A stretch of 11,821 bases of DNA, from positions 1 to 11,821 of the forward strand of contig JARFRJ010000494.1 of assembly GCA_029287305.1 (NCBI GenBank). Reading direction: 5' to 3'. The notes beneath the pieces are model-generated. The model had not been told where the DNA came from, ran no database searches, and saw nothing but the letters and a program-made list of their open reading frames with translations. The first letter of the stretch is position 1, and the number at the start of each line of letters is the position of its first letter. The stretch is from Hyphomonas sp. (GTDB lineage Bacteria > Pseudomonadota > Alphaproteobacteria > Caulobacterales > Hyphomonadaceae). Of this stretch, positions 7,238 to 11,821 are shown piece after piece. The position numbers were made by a program, and so were the translations under genes.

Positions 7238-8041
7238 GTGAACGATCCCGAATCAAAAAATCTTGATCCTGAGTTTCCTGTAGACGATTATGTGCCTGAG
7301 CCTGCGAATGAGGGGGAGCGGCTTCGCCTGTACATATTTCTGGCTTTAACCATGGTGACCCTAGCGGTTTTGGGCGTGATTATCTGGATGAATTACCAAA
7401 ACAATATGCCCCGAACCGAAGGAGACTTGCCCCTTATCCAGGCCCAAACAAGCCCCTATAAGCAAGTGCCGGAGGATCCGGGCGGGCGCGTTCTGGCCGA
7501 TACAGACCGGCGTATTTATGACCAGATTGATGGCAGTGATCGCCCCTTGCCTGAGCAGCTTGAGGCGGACACTGTGAACGATATAGATGCGGAAATGGCG
7601 GGCTCGGCAGAACCCGCCTTGGAAGGCGCGACAGGCCCTGCCCCCAATTTGTCTCAAGACAATTCAGATCAAGCAGACGTGTCAGAGGCTGTATCAACCG
7701 AAACGCTTAGCGCCCCCTCACCCGAGCGCGCACCAGTTGAGCCAGACAGCGTGCCGCCATCAGATGTCTCCCTATCTGACACCGCCTCACAGGACTATTA
7801 TCTTGTACAACTGGCCTCTTTTCGAAGTTCGGCGGATGCCGACGCGCTGTGGACTCGGTTGAATGCAGCGCAGCCCTCCTTTTTTTCCGGAGCCAAAAAG
7901 ATTATTCAGGAAGCCGATTTAGGCGACAGAGGTCTTTATTATCGCTTGCAAGTCGGTCTGTTTGAAAGCCGGGAAGATGCAAATGGCTATTGCGTACAAC
8001 TTAAGCAAAGTGGTCAGGATTGCCTGGTCGTGAAACAGTAA
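7238..8041 (+). CDS. Membrane-anchored SPOR domain protein
   Basis: This 267-residue protein has a short cytoplasmic N-terminus, one membrane helix (about residues 29-51), a long acidic, Pro/Ser-rich periplasmic linker (about 55-185) and a C-terminal SPOR domain (about 186-267, starting DYYLVQLASF). SPOR domains bind glycan strands stripped of stem peptides, so the protein probably acts in peptidoglycan remodelling at the division site. The segment SPYKQVPEDPGGRVL (72-86) is typical of alphaproteobacterial members as I recall them. I start it at GTG 7238, because GAGG lies 8 bases upstream. A TTG at 7211 in the same frame would add nine residues but has no ribosome site. Its stop is one base before the nagZ start, which points to co-transcription. 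In related genomes argS usually precedes this gene; here dgt does. Confidence 0.93.
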   Translation: MNDPESKNLDPEFPVDDYVPEPANEGERLRLYIFLALTMVTLAVLGVIIWMNYQNNMPRTEGDLPLIQAQTSPYKQVPEDPGGRVLADTDRRIYDQIDGSDRPLPEQLEADTVNDIDAEMAGSAEPALEGATGPAPNLSQDNSDQADVSEAVSTETLSAPSPERAPVEPDSVPPSDVSLSDTASQDYYLVQLASFRSSADADALWTRLNAAQPSFFSGAKKIIQEADLGDRGLYYRLQVGLFESREDANGYCVQLKQSGQDCLVVKQ

Positions 8042-8042
8042 T

Positions 8043-9083
8043 TTGAGTGTACGCGCGTGTATTATTGGTGTTGCGGGCGAAACTCTACGCCCCGAAGAGG
8101 CCCGGTTTCTTAATGAGATGCAGCCCTGGGGCGTGATACTGATGGGGCGTAATTGCATAAGTCGATCACAAGTCAAAGCGCTGGTCGATCAAATTTGGCA
8201 GGCTCTGGAACGGACATGTCTGATCTTTATCGATCAGGAAGGTGGGCGCGTTGCGCGACTGAAAGCCCCAGAATGGCCTGAATTTCCAAGTGCCGGGCAA
8301 TATGGCGCGCTTTACGCAAAGCATCCTGAGGCCGGGCTAGAAGCGGCCTGGCTCGGCCATCGTCTGATCGGGCATGAATTGGCCAGCCTGTCGATCCATG
8401 CCAATTGTGCCCCCGCTCTGGATCGCTATGTTGAAGGGGCCTCCAATGTCATTGGTGACCGCGCTTTTTCAGATACGCCAGACGCGATCATTGCGCTTGG
8501 GAGGGCGGCGCTTTCAGGATTGAATGAGGCCGGGGTCGCCGGGGTCATCAAACATATGCCAGGACATGGCCGGGCTCTGATCGACAGCCATGAAGGCTTG
8601 CCGCATCTCACCGTCAGCCGCGAAGACCTCGCCGATGATATCGCCTGTTTTTCGGCCCTTTCCGGGGCAAGCATGGGGATGAGCGCACATATTGCTTACC
8701 ATGCCTTCGACCCGGACCGGCCCGCAACGCTCTCACCAATAGTTATTTCTGACGTCATCAGAGGGCGAATCGGGTTTAATGGTCTTCTGATGACAGATGA
8801 TTTGGGCATGAAAGCTTTGGCCGATGATTTGGGTGAGCGCGCGGCCAAAGCGATTGAAGCGGGTTGCGATATCGCCCTGCATTGCGCTGGATTCGTCAAA
8901 GACCCGTCGGAAATTCTAGCTGAAATGCGCCAGATCGCCGAGGCGGTGCCGATACTGACAGGCCAATCTCTGGACCGGGCGCGTCAGGCTGAAAACCTTC
9001 CCCAGTCGTCAAAAGACTTTGATATTGAGGCAGGCTATGCCCGTTTGGAAGCGCTGATGATGCTTAGCGGAGACTATGTATGA
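8043..9083 (+). CDS. nagZ: Beta-N-acetylglucosaminidase, glycoside hydrolase family 3
   Basis: NagZ removes N-acetylglucosamine from anhydromuropeptides in the cytoplasm during peptidoglycan recycling, making the 1,6-anhydroMurNAc peptides that can signal beta-lactamase induction in some bacteria. The 346-residue protein shows the expected motifs: FIDQEGGRVARL (62-73), NVIGDRAFS (135-143), KHMPGHG (170-176) followed by the catalytic-loop DSH (181-183), and MTDDLGM (250-256) with the likely nucleophile Asp252. Length and motif order are normal for bacterial NagZ. The only start allowed by the upstream in-frame stop that keeps the N-terminus is TTG at 8043-8045, one base after the SPOR gene stop. 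With no strong ribosome site visible, translation is probably coupled to the gene before. Its end overlaps scpA by 4 bp (ATGA). Confidence 0.96.
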   Translation: MSVRACIIGVAGETLRPEEARFLNEMQPWGVILMGRNCISRSQVKALVDQIWQALERTCLIFIDQEGGRVARLKAPEWPEFPSAGQYGALYAKHPEAGLEAAWLGHRLIGHELASLSIHANCAPALDRYVEGASNVIGDRAFSDTPDAIIALGRAALSGLNEAGVAGVIKHMPGHGRALIDSHEGLPHLTVSREDLADDIACFSALSGASMGMSAHIAYHAFDPDRPATLSPIVISDVIRGRIGFNGLLMTDDLGMKALADDLGERAAKAIEAGCDIALHCAGFVKDPSEILAEMRQIAEAVPILTGQSLDRARQAENLPQSSKDFDIEAGYARLEALMMLSGDYV

Positions 9084-9931
9084 GCCTAGCGGACCCCGCC
9101 TTTGACATAGACGCATTGCCTCAGCCCCATAAAGGGCTTGAGGACGCTCTGATCATTACCACAGAAGGGTATGAAGGTCCCCTGCACCTGCTCCTAGAAA
9201 TGGCGCGTAAGCAAAAACTCGACCTCCTATATATTTCTATCGAAGGTCTAGCGGATCAATATCTGGCCTTTATCAAAAGCGCCAAAACCCGACGCATTGA
9301 TTTGGCCGCAGATTATTTGCTGATGGCTGCCTGGCTGGTTTTGCTGAAATCGCGCCTCTTGCTGCCCAAGCGTGAGGAGGATGTCGACGCCGATGACAGC
9401 GCAGAAGACATGTCGCGCCGCCTCGCCTTCCGCCTGAAGCGTCTGGAGGCTATGCGTGAGGCCGCAACAATGCTGAAAGAGGGCCCGCAGCTCGGCCAGG
9501 ATATATTTCTTCGCGGGGACCCGCAGCCTGTAAAGATCACCAAAAAGCTGGAATATGATACGGTCCTGTTTGATCTCAGCCAAGCCTTGGGGCAGGTAAA
9601 GACGCGCAAGGATGCGCTCCAGCCTCACCGAATTGAAAGACAGATTGTTATGCCCTTGGAAAATGCCCGTCAGCATTTGAAGGCCAAAATCGTTGACCTT
9701 GACCAATGGCAGGACATGACAGCGCTCTCTGGCGAACTGATTGAACAACACCATCTCTATCCCAAACAATCTGTCACGGCGAGCCTCTTATCGGCCAGTC
9801 TGGAACTGACCCGTGACGGTGAGCTGTCCCTGCGCCAGAGCGCGGCTTTCAGCCCGATTTTTCTACGGGCTTTCAAATCTGATCCTGCCCACATTGACCC
9901 TGAAGATATGACCCGTGCCCCTTATGACTGA
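9080..9931 (+). CDS. scpA: Segregation and condensation protein A (kleisin)
   Basis: ScpA is the kleisin that bridges the SMC ATPase heads and, with ScpB, forms the Smc-ScpAB condensin that compacts and helps segregate the chromosome. The 283-residue product has the conserved N-terminal YEGPLHLLLEMARKQ (31-45), the amphipathic MAAWLVLLKSRLLLP (82-96), a charged middle region and a C-terminal winged-helix-like segment (about 230-265). The first 25 or so residues precede the conserved core and vary among homologues. The ATG overlaps the nagZ stop as ATGA, and the end overlaps scpB by 8 bp, so translational coupling across nagZ-scpA-scpB is likely. This order is widespread in alphaproteobacteria. 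Nothing in the sequence looks damaged. Confidence 0.96.
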   Translation: MSLADPAFDIDALPQPHKGLEDALIITTEGYEGPLHLLLEMARKQKLDLLYISIEGLADQYLAFIKSAKTRRIDLAADYLLMAAWLVLLKSRLLLPKREEDVDADDSAEDMSRRLAFRLKRLEAMREAATMLKEGPQLGQDIFLRGDPQPVKITKKLEYDTVLFDLSQALGQVKTRKDALQPHRIERQIVMPLENARQHLKAKIVDLDQWQDMTALSGELIEQHHLYPKQSVTASLLSASLELTRDGELSLRQSAAFSPIFLRAFKSDPAHIDPEDMTRAPYD

Positions 9932-10808
9932 AGATGCCCGCTATAGGATGATGCGTGAGGCGATACGCGATCTGTCGCGTACGCGCAAAACGCCCTCAAA
10001 CGTTCAGCCAGCCGAAACTGAAATTGCGCCTGGTCCTGAGCCTGAGCCTGAGCCTGAAACTATGATCGCCGCCGATGAGGACCAGACCTCCTTAAACTTG
10101 GAGGCTTCAAACCTGCCCTCGCCTTCTAGGATGGATGTGAGTGCGCGTACCGATGAGGACTGGATTGAGGGTATGCGCCGGGCAGAAGCGGTTCTATTTG
10201 CCTCCGGACAATCCATTTCTGCGCAGCAATTGGCACAAATTCTCCCTGAAAATCTTGATCCTGCCGATATTCTCATGGCACTGAAACGGCGTTATGCCGG
10301 GCGCGGTATTGAGCTTGCCGAAGTGGCTGGAAGATGGCGATTTCAAACCGCACAAGACCTAGCCTTCCTGTTTGTCGAAGAACGCCAAGTACAAAAAAAG
10401 CTTTCGCAGGCGGCTTTGGAAATCCTTGCTATTATTGCCTATGGGCAGCCCGTAACACGCGCCGAAATTGAGGATGTGCGCGGCATTGCCGTGTCAAGAA
10501 CCACTCTGGATGCGCTGATGGAAACCGGATGGATACGTGTGGCCGGACGTCGCCAAACGCCCGGACGGCCAGAGACTTTGGCCACAACCGACCAATTTCT
10601 GGAACATTTCGGGCTTGAGAACCTTACCGTCTTGCCCGGAAAGGCCGAATTTGAAGCCGATGGATTATTGTCCAGCATTATCCCGCAGGATTTCAGCGAA
10701 GAAGATGGGTTTTCTTATAGCGATGAGACAGACGCCCACGCGAGTGAGACCTCTTTTGAGGAAGGCGCTGAATTTATGGCGGATTTCTTCGATGAGGAAC
10801 CGTCTTGA
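9924..10808 (+). CDS. scpB: Segregation and condensation protein B with extended termini
   Basis: ScpB dimerises through winged-helix domains and binds ScpA in the Smc-ScpAB condensin. The core (about residues 84-240) carries LSQAALEILAIIAYGQPVTRAE-type sequence (160-181), VRGIAVSRTTLDAL (185-198) and GRRQTPGRPE (208-217), which are diagnostic. The ATG at 9924 is chosen over GTG 9915 because it overlaps the scpA stop (ATGACTGA) and begins the conserved RYRMMREAIRDL-like start; GTG would add three residues. The protein has 294 residues, longer than most ScpB proteins. The excess is a disordered N-terminal region (1-79) containing repeated Glu-Pro, encoded by a CCTGAG tandem repeat, and an acidic C-terminal tail (about 245-294). 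tatA, which I recall after scpB in many relatives, is not found. Confidence 0.95.
   Translation: MTEDARYRMMREAIRDLSRTRKTPSNVQPAETEIAPGPEPEPEPETMIAADEDQTSLNLEASNLPSPSRMDVSARTDEDWIEGMRRAEAVLFASGQSISAQQLAQILPENLDPADILMALKRRYAGRGIELAEVAGRWRFQTAQDLAFLFVEERQVQKKLSQAALEILAIIAYGQPVTRAEIEDVRGIAVSRTTLDALMETGWIRVAGRRQTPGRPETLATTDQFLEHFGLENLTVLPGKAEFEADGLLSSIIPQDFSEEDGFSYSDETDAHASETSFEEGAEFMADFFDEEPS
10035..10058 (+). repeat. Tandem CCTGAG hexamer inside scpB
   Basis: Three exact CCTGAG copies and a fourth with one mismatch (CCTGAA) encode an alternating Pro-Glu run in the linker before the ScpB core. As the unit is six bases, copy-number change would lengthen or shorten the linker without breaking frame. 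Confidence 0.85.
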
Positions 10809-10959
10809 TCTTTTTGCCAGCCTGACCAGCTGGCCAGCTGGCCAGCTCTTAAAAATTATAAACTGAATTTATTTCTTTGTCTGTTTTTGGGATGCCTCAA
10901 ATGATCTATGATATCATGCTGTGTAATGTGATGTTTTAAAACAAGGTGAGGCGCGCGCT
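10809..10959 (+). promoter_or_regulatory. Intergenic region and leader between scpB and the lipoprotein gene
   Basis: This 151 bp gap holds a perfect 20 bp GC-rich palindrome (10828-10847), then an AT-rich stretch suited to a promoter, then a 10 bp palindrome ATGATATCAT (10908-10917). It ends in a clear ribosome site, AAGGTGAGG (10943-10951), 8 bases before the lipoprotein ATG. No well-spaced -35/-10 pair stands out. The leader implies that the lipoprotein unit is expressed separately from scpAB. Confidence 0.45.
10828..10847. repeat. Perfect 20-bp palindrome after scpB
   Basis: The sequence is its own reverse complement across all 20 bases and is built from overlapping CCAGCTGG units. It lies 19 bp past the scpB stop. 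It could fold as a hairpin in RNA, but the following bases (CTTAAAAATTA) lack the T-run of an intrinsic terminator, so a protein-binding site is an equal possibility. Confidence 0.6.
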
Positions 10960-11556
10960 ATGAACAGGTTTATTTTAACGCATATACAAAACCCTCTTAG
11001 CCTGATCATATTATCGGCTGGGGTTTTAAGCCTTTCAGCGTGTACCAATCTTGCAAGTCCAGCGCTCGCCCCCGATGCCTCAAGCCGGGGTCAGGTGTCC
11101 CAAGCCGCAGAGCAAATGGCACAAGATGGCCGCTATACGCTGACTTATCTTGGAGCGCCCGGCGATGGCCCGACAAAAGTACGCAATATGACGCTTGTCC
11201 GGGCGGCCAATCTGACCTTGCAAAAACAGGGCGACTGGTTTGAAGTGATTGCAGAATATTCCAGACTGGAAGAGCGTCAACCCAGCCGGTTTGAAGCTGA
11301 TCCCTTCGGCGAGCAGGCCAATATTCGCGCAGAATGTGGTTTACTTGGATGCCCCTCAACCGCGCGGCCTGAAACCGGTCAGGGGGATATTGATCTTAAA
11401 GGCACACGGCGAACCTATCTGGTGCAGTCTATGGAGATAAAAGTCCATCAAGGCCCGCTTCCACCCGACAGACAAAACGCCTATGATGCAGTGTCCGTGT
11501 CGAAAGTTTTGCAACCCCACGAGCAAGAAGACGGCCAAGAGACACCAGAGGACTAG
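10960..11556 (+). CDS. Small outer-membrane-type lipoprotein, resembles the CC0125/CC1285 family
   Basis: This 198-residue lipoprotein has a hydrophobic signal (about residues 11-27) ending in the lipobox LSAC, with lipidated Cys28. Thr at the next position rather than Asp favours sorting to the outer membrane. The segment from about 58 to 100, with GRYTLTYLG, then a run leading to LVRAANLTLQKQGDWFEVI, resembles small alphaproteobacterial lipoproteins of the CC0125/CC1285 type as I recall them; their function is unknown to me. Cys126 and Cys131 sit in AECGLLGCP and could form a disulfide, a feature I do not associate with that family. The C-terminal 15 residues are acidic and probably disordered. 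The ribosome site AAGGTGAGG is well placed. A ModA-like gene begins 5 bp after the stop, so the two are probably co-transcribed and may act together. Confidence 0.85.
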   Translation: MNRFILTHIQNPLSLIILSAGVLSLSACTNLASPALAPDASSRGQVSQAAEQMAQDGRYTLTYLGAPGDGPTKVRNMTLVRAANLTLQKQGDWFEVIAEYSRLEERQPSRFEADPFGEQANIRAECGLLGCPSTARPETGQGDIDLKGTRRTYLVQSMEIKVHQGPLPPDRQNAYDAVSVSKVLQPHEQEDGQETPED

Positions 11557-11561
11557 GCCAG

Positions 11562-11821
11562 ATGCCCGGCTGGCCACTGCCTAATATATGTCGCTTGTTG
11601 CCGTTTGGCCTTGTCTGGGCGCTTGCCTTTGGCACCCTAGGCCTAGGATATTTGACCGCCTGCTCTGTCCCGCAAAACACTCAGGACACAGTTCATATTG
11701 GTGTGGCCACCAGTTTCAAACCTGCCCTCATGGCGATTACTGAAGCCTATGAAGCCCGGACCGCCTCTAAAATTATCCTGTCAGCCGGATCAAGCGGCCT
11801 GCTTTACGCCCAGATCGTTAA
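11562..11821 (+). CDS. ModA-like substrate-binding lipoprotein, 3' end cut by window edge
   Basis: The frame is open from ATG 11562 to the right edge (86 complete codons), so most of the protein is missing. The N-terminus is a signal sequence (about residues 11-33) ending in the lipobox LTAC with Cys34. The mature part begins like a molybdate/tungstate periplasmic-binding protein: HIGVATSFKPALMAITEAYE (47-66), then ILSAGSSGLLYAQI (72-85), where the SSG turn is typical of ModA ligand loops. ModA captures oxyanions for the ModBC importer, and in Gram-negative bacteria it is usually a soluble periplasmic protein, so the lipid anchor is uncommon. The gene starts 5 bp after the preceding lipoprotein stop, with a weak AGG just before it. 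The oxyanion and the presence of modBC downstream cannot be judged here. Confidence 0.85.
   Translation, partial: MPGWPLPNICRLLPFGLVWALAFGTLGLGYLTACSVPQNTQDTVHIGVATSFKPALMAITEAYEARTASKIILSAGSSGLLYAQIV

Noticed and set aside
10537..10866. Open frame overlapping the scpB 3' end
   Set aside because: It is out of frame with the well-conserved ScpB core; no tatA-like or other family features.
1..11821. CRISPR arrays, insertion sequences, phage genes, toxin-antitoxin pairs, tRNA or rRNA
   Set aside because: None seen: there are no regularly spaced repeats, no transposase or integrase motifs, no terminal inverted repeats and no recognisable RNA gene signatures. This was a reading by eye, so a tRNA scan would be a useful confirmation.

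Overview
The window looks like chromosomal core DNA of an alphaproteobacterium. The main evidence is the chain of an ErpA-type protein, a dGTPase, a SPOR protein, NagZ, ScpA and ScpB, an arrangement I recall from Caulobacter-like and Hyphomonas-like bacteria. Moderate GC and protein style suggest a marine relative of the Caulobacterales/Maricaulales, but I cannot name a genus. There is no sign of phage, transposons, CRISPR, rRNA or tRNA.

Layout. Positions 1-5920 are all on the minus strand. In transcription order they carry an ErpA-like iron-sulfur carrier, a highly divergent PEP carboxylase, an FMN nitroreductase, an exported DUF547 protein, and an exonuclease III-type nuclease that runs off the left edge. 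From 5948 rightward everything is on the plus strand: a dGTPase-like gene broken by one in-frame amber codon, a membrane-anchored SPOR protein, beta-N-acetylglucosaminidase (nagZ), the two condensin partners scpA and scpB, a small lipoprotein, and the start of a ModA-like substrate-binding lipoprotein cut by the right edge. The two arms diverge across only 27 bp (5921-5947).

How the genes work together. SPOR-nagZ-scpA-scpB is tightly packed: 1 bp gap, 4 bp overlap, 8 bp overlap. It joins peptidoglycan binding and recycling to chromosome condensation. The lipoprotein and ModA-like gene form a separate unit with a 5 bp gap and their own leader. The minus-strand genes are 83-117 bp apart, apart from a 263 bp gap upstream of ppc, so they may be several transcripts.

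Points of interest. (1) The dGTPase frame is intact on both sides of a single TAG codon. (2) The PEP carboxylase keeps the TAHPT histidine and metal-ligand motifs, but lacks one arginine of the HGRGG motif, the QNR motif and the C-terminal NTG. (3) argS, which I expect between dgt and the SPOR gene, is absent, as is tatA after scpB, and three genes separate erpA from xth. I found no convincing novel multi-gene system; this is a core-genome neighbourhood with a few real anomalies.
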